A DNA stretch of 64,000 nucleotides from Bidens hawaiensis (lineage: Eukaryota; Streptophyta; Magnoliopsida; Asterales; Asteraceae): the NCBI GenBank assembly GCA_021521415.1, contig JAIQDT010002840.1, forward strand, positions 1 through 64,000. The letters are read 5' to 3'. The notes beneath the pieces were generated by a model that saw only the letters and a list, made by a program, of their open reading frames with translations, searched no databases and had not been told where the DNA came from. Below, in pieces: positions 1 to 12,738 of this stretch (position 1 is the stretch's first letter; each line of letters opens with the position of its first letter). The translations under genes and the position numbers were made by a program.

Positions 1-205
1 CAATAGAATTTTGACATTTGGTATTAAAATCTATGATGAAAGAATAATTCTAGGAAACTATGTGGGTTATAATGATGAAAGAGAAATTCTAGAAAACTAT
101 GACGGTTTTTGGTAATTTTAAATCTCAACCATTGATTGAAATGATCTGATGGCTATGATTTATTCTTAGTCTTCCTAGGAAACTACTTGTTTTTAGGATA
201 TTATT

Positions 206-237
<32 letters not shown>

Positions 238-1770
238 TTTGTGTGCATTATTCACCATATCCAATCAATAGTGAGATATTAGGTTGTAATTCAGCCAAAT
301 TCTAATTGAGCGTTTAGAATGATTATGCTCTATATATTATATATTCTTCTTTTGGGAGATTGTTAGGAAATATCATTTGTAAACTTCTACATATTTAGAC
401 AAGTTTTGAAGATACTTTCGAAGACAGAAGTTTGATACTGTGAGTAAAGTTCGGAACCTTTGACTTTTATTTCAGACATCTGAAAAATTCTTTAAAAGGA
501 CACTTAACATCTAACTCAGAAGAAGCAACTAAGTTTTTCAAGACATAGTCTTCACCAACTGAAGTACAAAGTACAAATATCTATGGAATTATGGTTGTGT
601 GAAACAGTTTATTAAGACAATAAGGTGTCAAATTATCAAATGGATCAGTAGGATTGAACTACCAAAGAAAAAAAGACAGTAACCATATTTGTCGTTGATG
701 TGTGCAAAAAGGTATCTAATAATATAGTAGTTTATTGCACATGCAGCTTTAAATGTATAAGATTAATTTTACCAACTGCACACTCAGACAAGTACGTCTA
801 TCGTATATATATAGCTAGGGTAAGAACAAGATTTCATTCCATGGACGTATTTTTGCAACTACTAATACTAAATATTTTATCAATATTTAACCTAATATTC
901 AAATAGTAGTTAAGTTCAATACTAGAGTAGAATACCAAAAACAAAATAATGAAAAATAGGAAGACAAAATTGATATTTCGAAAGTCTGATGAGAGAAAAC
1001 TATCATCTAGGTGTCGACTCCTTGATTTACTATAATCGGGGGAGCTATTCCTTATATAGCTAAGTCCTGGTTAGAGCACTTACGCAAGTAAATTAGCTAG
1101 GTACCAATGGTGCATGTTCATTAAGATGAAGCATCGATAGTTGTTTATTTAAATGCTAAAATGAAATGGATCCTTATCATGCTTGTAATCCTAGCAATGA
1201 ATAGGCTAGACATTATAAGCACATGGTAGATACCTTAAGACATAAAGCATTAAAGCAACCACTAAGTTAATCCCGCTATGGCTTGAAACCGCCCAAATAA
1301 AATCACCTTGGTATCACATGTCTAGAAATAATGAAACAATTTAACAATGAATGGGTAATACTCCAATTAACCCTTAGATTGCTAGTTTTATTAGTTTTCT
1401 ATATCTGTATGTCGTATGTTTGGAGTTTGGAGTTTTGATTTAATTTGAGGTTTTCCTTTTCCATGGTCCATGTCCAGGAAAGGGGAAATGCTCTTTTTTG
1501 TAATCCACATACTTCGTGGTTGTTTTATTAAAAAATCTGCATATATGTTGAGTTTATTGTGCGAACAAATTGTTAAATATAAACTCTACGTTAATTATAT
1601 ATATATATATATATATATTCATGTGTGTATATGATAATCTTGATTTCTCATTCGGTACAAATCATTTATCATTTGTTGAGATCATTACTCGTCAAACCCA
1701 TACTCTAGACCAATACGTATGCTATCAAATTTTGATTGACTCACAATGACCTTTTTTGGTGAAAAATAAA
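1..1770. other. AT-rich intergenic sequence without a supported gene
   Basis: No open reading frame here looks like a known protein, and the 68-codon frame at 700-906 has no recognisable feature. The stretch holds a TTAT microsatellite at about 205-240 and a TA run at about 1598-1617. I see no splice-linked coding segments on either strand. Confidence 0.6.
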
Positions 1771-2950
1771 GGAAAATTGGTTTTAAATAATCCCAACTAT
1801 ATTTTATTGGCAAATAACGGTCTCAATTTAACAATTGACTGATGGAGGTCCCAACTACACGTGTATTTGTTTTCAACGGGTCGTGACTAACGAAATGTTA
1901 ACTCCGTTAGTCTGATGCTTACATGGCATGCCTAGTTGTTAAAAACTACTTATGTGGCAGCTTACATGGCATGTCTCTCTCCCGCTCTCTCTTCTATAAT
2001 TCACCCACCACCACCACCACCATCATCCACCACTACTCGCCGCCACCAACCTCTATAACTTCAAATAATTAAAGCCTAACTAAAATTAAAGCTCCATAAC
2101 TGCAAATAATCGAACCATAACATCAGAGCAACAACCTTCATCTCTGTCACCATTTATTAGCATCAGCAATACAACGATTCGTTCATGTTTTCAAGCTTCG
2201 ACACTCAGTCAATTCTTGTGCATCATGCGTTTAATCAATGTTTTTGAACAATAAAACAATGAAATTACAAAAACTCGTTGAGCTACGGTTTGAATTTGTC
2301 ATAACAGTTAGGGTTTGTTGGTAATTTTGTGAAATTAGGGTTCAATTGCACAAAATGGCCCATGGATGGACCTTGGCGTACTGGATGATATTATTAATCA
2401 GATTTTGGAATTCCAGCAAGAGATGGTGGTCCAGTAGGTACAATTTTCAAAGGCGAAGATCCGGCAGTTTGTGATTCCGAAGCTCGTTCGATAAAGTGGT
2501 GGTGGTCATAGATGCAATGAAAAGAAGAATAATTTGGGAGGAGTATGACGGGTGGTGGCCGGAAAAACTGGAGGTGATGTGTGGTGGGCATAAGGTGTAA
2601 TATGTTAGGAGTGAGAGAGATAACCAGGGAGGAAGATTGAGAGAGAGTGCTAATGGTGGGGGGCCCTTTATATTAATTTGTTAACTCTAATTATTTTTTA
2701 ATAACAATGGCAATATAGTAATTAATTGGTGCCACATAATGAGAGAGATGTCACATAATGTTGCCACGTAAGCAACTTTTGACAACTAAGTGTGACACAT
2801 AAGCATTAAAGTAACGGAGTTAACATTCCGTTAGTCGCGGACCGTTGAAAACAAATACACGTTTAATTTTGATCGCCACCAGCCAAGTGTAAAGTTGGGA
2901 CTGTTATTTGCCAATAGGGCACAGTTGGGATTATTTAAACCTAATTTTTC
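1771..2950. mobile_element. Mutator-type foldback element with ~190-bp terminal inverted repeats
   Basis: The left end (1771 to about 1965) and the right end (about 2762-2950) are inverted copies of each other, both carrying TTTAAATAATCCCAAC and TTGGCAAATAAC near the tips. The outside is flanked by an identical 9-bp direct repeat, AAAAATAAA, at 1762-1770 and 2951-2959. Long TIRs and a 9-bp TSD are typical of Mutator-like elements. No transposase is present, so it would be non-autonomous. The 65-codon minus-strand frame inside (2394-2591) is His/Pro-rich and could be captured host DNA, but I cannot identify it. Confidence 0.8.
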
Positions 2951-3420
2951 AAAAATAAAATTAAGCTTAAAAAGTGTTTTAAACAATTCAAAAATAAACC
3001 CAAGTTAGTTTTTTCTACCCTATTCAATCTAGTGTTGTTCACGAACCGAGCTGAATCGAACGCATGCTTGCTCATACTTGATTTGATTTGAAAGCGAGCT
3101 TAACTGAGCGGATTAAATATACAAAAATGAACGCTATTTTTATGTTTGGCTTGGTTTGGTTTGGTTTGAGTTGGGTTGAAACCGAGTGGCTTGGTTTTGT
3201 CACACCCTGAACAAAGGCGACGGAACATGTCAGGACATAACGCATTGATTGGACAGTAGCTTAAAAGGCACAAATTAAAGCGACAATAAATATTTAATTT
3301 TATTAACATTAAACACATACACAAATTCAATAATCATAACAATTACATCGTATTTATTATTTGAATAAATATCCTAAGGTAAAAACTAATATCTTCAATC
3401 TTGATCAATGTAAATTACTT

Positions 3421-6400
3421 GTACCTGTAGCATGTATACGAATAGATTTTGTCAACACGAATGTTGGTGCGAATACATAAGTTTAAGTTGATATATATAT
3501 ACAGAGAGAGAGATAAAAACCACAATTCATATGTAAATGTTGAGCATTAAAATTTCTATGAAAATGTAAACAACTAAATAGATATGGACCCGTTCCTATT
3601 GATACAAAATCAATACACTTGGGTAAATGTATGATCATACTAGATGAGAATAGATGAGGATGAGATATCAACCACCAAACATAAAGTAAACATTTAAGCA
3701 CATAATGCATAATCATAGAGCATGCAATAAACACACATAAATATATATTGAATTACGTTTTGAACAGATGTGGTAATAAAACATGAGTAAAAGTGAATAA
3801 GGTATACGTGCTACCCCCAAAAATATAAACGATGAAAAAGGGAGTTATGTAAACTCACATGGATAAAGAGAAGCGGTTAGGAGTTAATGTTATAAGCGAA
3901 TTGATCGATCACGCGAGTAACTTCCGACAATTTGTCCTTATTTTTAACATAAAAACAAAATTCAATAATCAATTGAAATAACGAACTAGACACGATAAAA
4001 TGGGGTTTATAACGGATTTGGGATCAATAAAGTGTTAAATATATTAAATATTATAAACTTATAAAGTTGAATTGGAAATGTAATCAATTTTTATATTTTT
4101 ACAAGCTTATTTTTTATAATAATAAAAAAACCAATATTATGTGTATATATTATATTTAACCATTTATAATAAACGTACCCTTGATTTGTACCTGTAGCAT
4201 GTATACAAATAGATTTTGTCAACACGAATGTTGGTGCGAATACATAAGTTTAAGTTGATATATATATACAGAGAGAGAGAGAGATAAAAACCACAATTCA
4301 TATGTAAATGTTGAGCATTACAATTTCTATGAAAATGTAAACAACTAAATAGATATGGTCCCGTTCCTATTGATACAAAATCAATACACTTGGGTAAATG
4401 TATGATCATACTAGATGAGAATAGATGAGGATGAGATATCAACCACCAAACATAAAGTAAACATTTAAGCACATAATGCATAATCATAGAGCATGCAATA
4501 AACACACATAAATATATATTGAATTACGTCTTGAACAGATGTGGTAATAAAACATGAGTAAAAGTGAATAAGGTATACGTGCTACCCCAAAAATATAAAC
4601 GATGAAAAAGGGAGTTATGTAAACTCACATGGATAAAGAGAAGCGGTTAGGAGTTAATGTTATAAGCGAATTGATCGATCACGCGAGTAACTTCCGACAA
4701 TTTGTCCTTATTTTTAACATAAAAACAAAATTCAATAATCAATTGAAATAACGAACTAGACACGATAAAATGGGGTTTATAACGGATTTGGGATCAATAA
4801 AGTGTTAAATATATTAAATATTATAAACTTATAAAGTTTAATTGGAAATGTAATCAATTTTTATATTTTTACAAGTTTATTTTTTATAATAATAAATAAA
4901 CCAATATTATGTGTATATATTATATTTAATCATTTATAATAAACGTACCCTTGATTTGTACCTGTAGCATGTATACAAATAGATTTTGTCAACACGAATG
5001 TTGGTGCGAATACATAAGTTTAAGTTGATATATATATACAGAGAGAGAGAGATAAAAACCACAATTCATATGTAAATGTTGAGCATTACAATTTCTATGA
5101 AAATGTAAACAACTAAATAGATATGGACCCGTTCCTATTGATACAAAATCAATACACTTGGGTAAATGTATGATCATACTAGATGAGAATAGATGAGGAT
5201 GAGATATCAACCACCAAACATAAAGTAAACATTTAAGCACATAATGCATAATCATAGAGCATGCAATAAACACACATAAATATATATTGAATTACGTCTT
5301 GAACAGATGTGGTAATAAAACATGAGTAAAAGTGAATAAGGTATACGTGCTACCCCCAAAAATATAAACGATGAAAAAGGGAGTTATGTAAACTCACATG
5401 GATAAAGAGAAGCGGTTAGGAGTTAATGTTATAAGCGAATTGATCGATCACGCGAGTAACTTCCGACAATTTGTCCTTATTTTTAACATAAAAACAAAAT
5501 TCAATAATCAATTGAAATAACGAACTAGACACGATAAAATGGGGTTTATAACGGATTTGGGATCAATAAAGTGTTAAATATATTAAATATAATAAACTTA
5601 TAAAGTTGAATTGGAAATGTAATCAATTTTTATATTTTTACAAGTTTATTTTTTATAATAATAAAAAAACCAATATTATGTGTATATATTATATTTAACC
5701 ATTTATAATAAACGTACCCTTGATTTGTACCTGTAGCATGTATACAAATAGATTTTGTCAACACGAATGTTGGTGCGAATACATAAGTTTAAGTTGATAT
5801 ATATACAGAGAGAGAGAGATAAAAATCACAATTCATATGTAAATGTTGAGCATTACAATTTCTATGAAAATGTAAACAACTAAATAGATATGGACCCGTT
5901 CCTATTGATACAAAATCAATACACTTGGGTAAATGTATGATCATACTAGATGAGAATAGATGAGGATGAGATATCAACCACCAAACATAAAGTAAACATT
6001 TAAGCACATAATGCATAATCATAGAGGATGCAATAAACACACATAAATATATATTGAATTACGTCTTGAACAGATGTGGTAATAAAACATGAGTAAAAGT
6101 GAATAAGGTATACGTGCTACCCCAAAAATATAAACGATGAAAAAGGGAGTTATGTAAACTCACATGGATAAAGAGAAGCGGTTAGGAGTTAATGTTATAA
6201 GCGAATTGATCGATCACGCGAGTAACTTCCGACAATTTGTCCTTATTTTTAACATAAAAACAAAATTCAATAATCAATTGAAATAACGAACTAGACACGA
6301 TAAAATGGGGTTTATAACGGATTCGGGATCAATAAAGTGTTAAATATATTAAATATTATAAACTTATAAAGTTGAATTGGAAATGTAATCAATTTTTATA

Positions 6401-6493
6401 TTTTTACAAGTTTATTTTTTATAATAATAAAAAAACCAATATTATGTGTATATATTATATTTAACCATTTATAATAAACGTACCCTTGATTTG
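3421..6493. repeat. Four tandem copies of a 767-770 bp unit
   Basis: Copies start at 3421, 4188, 4958 and 5727, each opening GTACCTGTAGCATGTATAC. They are near-identical and differ by scattered single-base changes and by the length of a short GA run. The array sits wholly inside the solo LTR. Each copy carries the same minus-strand frame of 83-113 codons (starting MFIA). Since its length varies with the copy and it lies in LTR sequence, I regard it as non-coding. Confidence 0.92.
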
Positions 6494-6904
6494 AAAGATT
6501 TGATGGTGAAAGTTTTGATGGACGGGTAAAAACTATTTTTTTATGTAGTTACATTAGGTTTTTGAATCGAGAAAATATAAATTTATAACAATATATGATT
6601 TTTTTATATTTATATATACATGCACGGATATGTTACATTGGTAATTTATTTTAGAAGTTTGATGGGAGGGGGGTGGTTTCGGTTTATTGTTATCATTATT
6701 GTTATTTTAAACGAAAATAATATCATAGTTGAAAATATATGTTAAAAACCAATATAATTAAGCAATCAAAAACAATATGTTCTATTAATGAATACTTAGC
6801 GGAACCGATTCAAGACGTGCTTAATATATATTAAAGTTACTTAATATTGCATTGTAGGAAAATATAATATGCAAAACTATTTAAAAAAAATTAAAAAAAA
6901 TCTG

Positions 6905-6990
6905 GGTGCTATGAGGTTTGAACCCGGGTCTGCCCGGTTCAACCCTCTTAACTCATATAAGCTAACCATCTGCACTACCAAATCTTATGG
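6905..6990 (-). repeat. tRNA-derived (SINE-like) segment inside the solo LTR
   Basis: Read on the minus strand, a TGGTAGTGCAGATGG block (about 6980-6966) resembles a pol III A box. About 40 bases further on, GGGTTCAAACCTC (about 6925-6913) resembles a B box. A long T run follows. No acceptor stem can be drawn, so this is not a working tRNA gene. It is most likely a tRNA-related SINE head. Confidence 0.4.
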
Positions 6991-7798
6991 TTTTGTTCTG
7001 GTTTGATATATTAAATACCATAGTTCAGATACAAAACCCAATGTGATAAACCCTAGATTTGGATTAGTTCCAATTGATCTACAAACAATCGATGTTGATT
7101 AAAACTGATATGGGGTTATCATTCCTTAGTTAAAATCGAACTAAAAGCAATATTTTATTACCGATTTAGTTTGCAGAGAACGGCGGCTGGGGCTCACGGG
7201 TCAGAACTTGATCACAATACTGATATAGACGGCTTTGTATGTTGTAATTGAGTTAGGGTTTAGTGTCGTGATATTGTAAGGAGTCTGTGATCGAGTTTAA
7301 TTGAATTATAAATGAGTATTTAAAGAGTAATAAGGCTAATTTAGGTGCGGTTTGTTAAGTTTCCAAAAACGGGTTGATTTGCTGTCAATTAGTTCTCATA
7401 TTCCACAAGTAGAGTATCGGTGGAACGCGTTAAGGATCAAAGAATGATTTGGTGCAATCAATTTCTTGATTTAGGCCGAGAATTGAGGGCCAAGAAGGAG
7501 GTAGGCGTCGGCGCTGATAGGATGAAATAAGAAGAAGATGGTTTGTTTGATGGTTTTGCAATATAGTCCTTACACTTAGGTGGTGGGTGCAAAAGTGGGT
7601 AAAATTTAGTTAAGGAGGTGGATTTTGCATGTATCTCATAGTTGTTATCAATAAATAAAAGAAATACGTATACTTAAACGAATGCGATATTTTATATGTT
7701 AATGAACGTTTGAATAATAACATGAGACGAAAGAACAAAGTAAATTTAATTATAATAAATATGTTTCGGGTTTGAATAGTAACGAATGTTACAGGTTT

Positions 7799-9654
7799 GG
7801 CTTGGTTTCGTACAAAGTTTTAAATTTTAAATTTCTAAGACTAAAAAATGTCATTAATTCAATATTTTCAACTCCAAAATGTATAGACTTCCAACTTTAA
7901 GCGACGAGCAATTTTGACAGCTCTAATTCAACCTGACAAATACTATTTACAATCCAACTCATTTAATTTTAGCCCAGCCTTAGGCCTAAACTAACCAGTA
8001 CAGCCCGAGACCGGTCCAACCTCCAGTTTAATATTCTGTAAATTTTTGTTTCACTTCAGGCATTTTCAACTTTCGCAGGCCCATTATGTAACCCGCTCTA
8101 AAAAGTTTTCTTCGCTTTTATAATTTGCTTTTAATCTTATCATATATTTTGTGTACATACTATATTTCGGACCCGCGCGTTGCGGCGGTGACGTGAAACC
8201 ATACCAAATTGATGTTTCAACTCGTTATAGTACCGTAACTCATATAGCAATTAAAAGAGAAAGCCCAAAAATAAAATGGCAATATGTTTAAAAAAATGGA
8301 CATGCATTTTACATCAATCTAAACTCTATATATAACATAATAAAACCTTTACGCAAACCCATTAACTTTAATTTAATTTATACTATGACTATTATTAGGT
8401 ATAATAAATATTTTTATAAAATTATTTAAATATAGATGATTTGTCAATAAAGTTTATTAATGACTAAGCAACTCATATTATTTTAGGATGTGTTTGGGAT
8501 TGCTTATTTAATTAAAAACAGACTTTTTGCTAAAAATACTTTTAAATTTATGATTTTTTTAAAAGAAGTTTTTAAAAAATGTTTAGATTAGCTTATATGT
8601 TGGGGGAAACCAAAATGACTTAAAATGACACTTTTTTTTAAGAAGTATAATGAGTTTTAAGGATTATTGAGACGTAATAGGTAAATCAAACTTTTTTAAA
8701 GTAATCTTAGATATAATTTTTTGTTTTATTCAACCAGTATTTTTATAATGGCTTTATTCAATCATTTAATCTTCTTAATTTAGGTGACCCACGTGAGTAC
8801 ATTTTATGTAATGTAGACTAAATCAATGATTGATATAACAATCACACGTTTAGGCCTAAAAAAACACCTCTATGAATAGTCAGAATCATTGGCGCCTATG
8901 GTGAGGGGTCAACCGTCCTTAATAATAATAATATTAATAATAATAATAATAATAATAATAAATTTAAAATTACAAGTTATGATTGTATCTTGAAATTTGA
9001 ATGTTTCATGAATCATGATGCTAGTAAATGAAGCTAGTAAGTTAATGACCTTATATGATATTTAGTTTAATTAACTTTTTCTCATATAGTCTAAACTGGA
9101 CTGAAAAAAAAACTATTAAATAGATAACCAGCATAAAAAATTTTAATCTGACTCGTATAAAAAAAATTCGGAATCCATTACTTATAAGAACTCAGAATAC
9201 ATTGTATTTTGTGGTACGGTAATATAGAAGGTGGCATGCACTTAGACATGCATGAAGTAATCAAAAAGAAAAAGATTGCGTGTACCGTGCGAGACAAGAA
9301 ACTTATACAAGTGTCAGCTTCATAAATTACAACTGCCTACTTGTATTGTCATGCTATTCTGCCGTTTCTATATATTCAACATTACATAAATAGTTCTTCA
9401 AGTTTATCTCATTAATAACTTTTGACCACTAAAAGTTTTATTATAATATTCCATGGCAAATGTCGAAGAACTCTCCATGGTGTGCACTGCAGCGTTGAAG
9501 AATTTTTCATTGTTTTTGAACAACTTTTATTAAAATGGGCAAACTAGGAAGCTGTTATAACAAACGAAAAAACAAACAAACTTAAGATGGGAGATGGAGA
9601 TTACATAATTTGTTTTATTGATCGAGGTTTTAAACCTCCAGACTTGATATTTTC
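7799..9654. other. Intergenic, AT-rich, with microsatellite and possible MITE remnant
   Basis: No coding region is visible. There is an AAT microsatellite at about 8919-8961. A GTGTTTGGGATTGCTT block near 8489 resembles the end of the MITE at 16505, but the matching other end is not clear. A GCGCGTTGCGGCGG word at about 8175 recurs at 61.3 and 62.0 kb. Confidence 0.5.
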
Positions 9655-10480
9655 AAAATTAGAGGTGGCAAATGGGTTGGGTCGGGTCGAACGAGTAATG
9701 GGTTGAAATGAGGCATGGGTCAAAACGAGTTTGGGTCAGAATGAGTTTGGGTCAGAACGGGTCAATTAAAAAAATGGTTATTTTGGTTTGGGTTGGAATA
9801 GGTTAGGGTCGAACCGGGTTTCGAGTTTTTTTTTTTATGAACGGGAATAGTGGCGGAAACATTTTAGTTTTTTTTAAAATTTTTGTTTTTTATTTATATT
9901 TTAAGTTATGATTTTTTTTATTATTTTTTTTTAATTTTTTTAAGGGTTTTCTATAAAGATCAAAAACCCTTAAAAAAATATTCAAAAATAATAATAAAAA
10001 AATTATAACTCAAAATATAAAGCATAAACAAAAAAAGTAAAAACACTAAAATATTTTCTACGTTGACCTCGTTCCATAAAAAAAAACCCGAGAATTGAAC
10101 CGAAACCGAAAAACGGACAAAAACGAGTCCTGAATCGACCAAAAAGAAACCAAAACCCAACCCGTCACGGGTGAAAACTCGTGTTGGCTTGAAACATGAA
10201 CCGAACACGTTCCAATCTGAAACCCGTTTCGTGTCGAAACCTGTCTTGTATGAAAACCTGTTCCGATCCGAGACCTGTCACATTTCCTTTGGACGCTAAC
10301 CCAAATCGACCCAATTCTTTGAACTTGTAAACCCATTTTGACCCAAAAATAAAAAAGATGGAATTTAAAATGACTCATATTGACCCATTTAGTTAAAACG
10401 TTTTACCAAAATCAACTCATTTAATTTTTAAAACAACTCAAATTAACCCATTTGAAAGGGTTTAAGTCAAGATTGTCACC
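9655..10480. repeat. Inverted-repeat (foldback) segment rich in GGGTC/GACCC words
   Basis: The sequence left of about 9950 is mirrored on the right. An arm with GGGTTTCGAG and T runs (about 9815-9840) is answered by A runs and CCCGAGAATTG (about 10080-10095), and the centre reads AAGGGTTTTC...AAAAACCCTT. The outer parts are degenerate repeats of GGGTCGAA and its complement. Two minus-strand frames (82 and 106 codons) run through this biased sequence and look like by-products of it. Confidence 0.5.
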
Positions 10481-10869
10481 CTATTCAAAATATTCAAACC
10501 AGTAACGGCATTATCATAAAAAAGAACCTCATTTCTCATCTTCCAAATACTCTAACAAGCCGTTATCTTGATCCCTTGTAAACATTAATTTCTTGTTGCT
10601 AATTGGTGTTGTTTTGTGAACTTCCAATAAATCTCGACCCGTAAAAGCAAATATCAGAGGGATCATATTCTTACACCACGAACCAATAAAGCTCCAAACC
10701 TACGTGGAGCTAATAAAACGCTTTATTTGCGGTGCGCGCATATAATGTATATATGTGTGAACCCTCGGGTGGGCAAAAGTGAAATTGCATTAATTTTGAC
10801 GTTATTTTACTAATCTCCAGAAAATAAAGTTAAAAGTGTCGGAAGGTTAATCAGGCATCATGTGGTGGC

Positions 10870-12730
10870 CAGTGGCAGAGCTACTATGGTGGTACGGGGG
10901 TCGGCCGTCCCTTGTGAAACAATTATTTTTAGTGTTATATATATGTTAAAATTCCTACCGACCCCTGTAAAATTTTAACACCGACCTTTATGAAATTGGT
11001 GAAAACGTAAGATGAAAAGAAAGGACTGAATTTGGACACCAGAAAATTTTCCGGTGACCTGTGGAGTATACCGGAAGTGTGTTGAGGGTGTAGGTCAAGA
11101 GTTGGAAGAAGATATGACAATTAAATGTGAATATTAAATTTTTTTAGAGGGGTAAAGTAATTATGTCAGGAGGGTAGGAGGATGCAGAGTGAAAGCTTTA
11201 CATTTAAAATTTATAGTTATTTATTTTTTCTATTTCAATTAATATAGATTGATATACAAACTTTAGATGAATTTAATTTATTTCTTTATTTATTTATTCT
11301 TTTTTGTAGTATATGATAATTTATTTTAATATTGTTGAGTTAATGGCTATTTTCGTCCCTGTGGTTTACTACTTTCGCCACTTCAGTCCAAAATTTATAT
11401 TTTTGTCAATTTAGTCCTCATAGTTTTAAATATTAGCCAATTACGTCCTATCCGTCTAACGGCATCCAGCTATGCCGTTAGTTTAAGGGTATTTTTGTCT
11501 TTCTCCCTTTTATTTTGAGTTATTGGTCATTTTCGTCCCTGTGGTTTGATACTTTTGCCAATTCAGTCCAAAGTTTGAAATTTTGTCAATTTAAGTCAGT
11601 TTTTTTTTCTATAACCCTAGAGAGCGTTATCCAAGCCCAAAACAAGTCTGCATTTACTCTGTCGACAACAGTAATCATACCCCCTCCTCTCGTATTTAGT
11701 TTCTAGACGGTTCCTAAACTCTCCCCCATGGTGGAATTCAATGGTAAAGTGGTCAAAGCAATTCCGTGAAACCGAATTGTACCGAAAAAACTAAAAATCG
11801 ATTATTTGATGAATGCATAATATTTAGGGTTTAGAGATTAACATATCATAACGAAATATGGGTCGTAATCAACTATTATACATTAATCAACAAAACAATT
11901 TTTAGTTTTTTGTGTATAATTCGGTTTCAAGGAATTACCTTGACCACTTTACCATTGAATTCCACCATGGAGAAGATTTTAGGAAATGTCTAAAAACTAA
12001 ATATAAGGGGGGTATGATTACTGTTGTCAACAGAGTAAATGCATACCAGTATTTGAGGTTGCTCGATGGTTTTGGGCTTGAATTATGCTCTTCAAAGTTA
12101 TAATCAAAAAACATAAAAAATAAAAAAACTGAATTAAACTGAACATTAAATTGACAAATTTTCAAACTTTGGACTAAATTGGCAAAGATATCAAACCACA
12201 GGGACTAAAATGACCATTAACTCAAAATTAAAAGGAGAAAGACAAAAATACTCTTAAACTAACGGCATAGCTGGATGCCGTTAGACGGATGTGACGTAAT
12301 TCGCTAATATTTAAAACTATGAGGACTAAATTGACAAAATTAAAAATTTTGGACTGAAGTGGCGAAAGTAGCAAACTACAGGGACGAAAATGACCATTAA
12401 CTCAATATTGTTTTATATAACAAAAGGCTGTATGAATATATTATATGACCTGCCCTCAAACTGAAAAATTTATTGTATTTTTAATGATTTTTCACGTGTT
12501 TTTTGTTATATAATATTTTGTATGATTATCGTTTTCTTTTATATGATCCCATCCGATTTTACCTGACTAGAACAGCCGAATTAAACTGCAAAAACACTTA
12601 ATATATCGATTTAACCTGACCCGACCCGAATAACTGAACCGGGCCGAAAAAAATTCAGTTACCGATAGTCAACTACGTACCACCCAAAAAATCCCGACCC
12701 CTGTAAGAAATTTTTCTAGATCCGCCACTG
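10870..12730. mobile_element. hAT-like non-autonomous element with 8-bp TSD
   Basis: The element begins CAGTGGCAGAGC and ends GATCCGCCACTG, giving a short imperfect TIR of the CAGTGGCGGA type common in plants. It is flanked by a perfect 8-bp duplication, GTGGTGGC, at 10862-10869 and 12731-12738, the TSD length of the hAT superfamily. No transposase reading frame is present. A second copy of the left part of this family starts at 14214. A Mutator-type foldback is nested inside. Confidence 0.82.
11337..12403. mobile_element. Mutator-type foldback element nested in the hAT-like element
   Basis: Long TIRs are visible: GAGTTAATGGCTATTTTCGT at the left end is answered by ACGAAAATGACCATTAACTC at the right, and the similarity runs for about 250 bp on each side (11337 to about 11595 and about 12150-12403). 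A second inverted pair around GAATTCCACCATGG brings it close to a full palindrome. It is flanked by a perfect 9-bp TSD, AATATTGTT, at 11328-11336 and 12404-12412. No transposase is encoded. The short frames inside are mirror images of each other and not genes. Confidence 0.85.
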
Positions 12731-12738
12731 GTGGTGGC

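Larger units (their letters stand above)
3198..7793 (-). mobile_element. Solo LTR of a Ty3/gypsy-type retrotransposon, expanded by an internal tandem array
   Basis: The segment begins TGTCACACCCTGAAC and ends GTTACA, so it has TG...CA ends. It is flanked by an identical 5-bp duplication, GGTTT, at 3193-3197 and 7794-7798. The minus strand has LTR-like content: a start TGTAACATTCG, an A/T-rich TATA-like stretch at about 7310-7325, and a GTGAGTTTACATAACTCCC stretch resembling the GTGAGTTTCTAGCCCC stretch of the other solo LTR at 48.5-50.7 kb. No gag or pol lies inside. Without the three extra copies of the internal repeat it would be about 2.3 kb, close to the 2262 bp of that other LTR. The assignment to gypsy is by resemblance only. 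Confidence 0.75.

Noticed and set aside
3483..6040. Four near-identical minus-strand reading frames starting MFIACSMIMHYV
   Set aside because: They repeat because the underlying 769-bp unit repeats, they end at different lengths, and they lie inside a solo LTR. No domain is recognised.
9960..10378. Minus-strand frames of 82 and 106 codons
   Set aside because: They follow GACCC/GGGTC-biased foldback sequence and resemble each other only through that bias.
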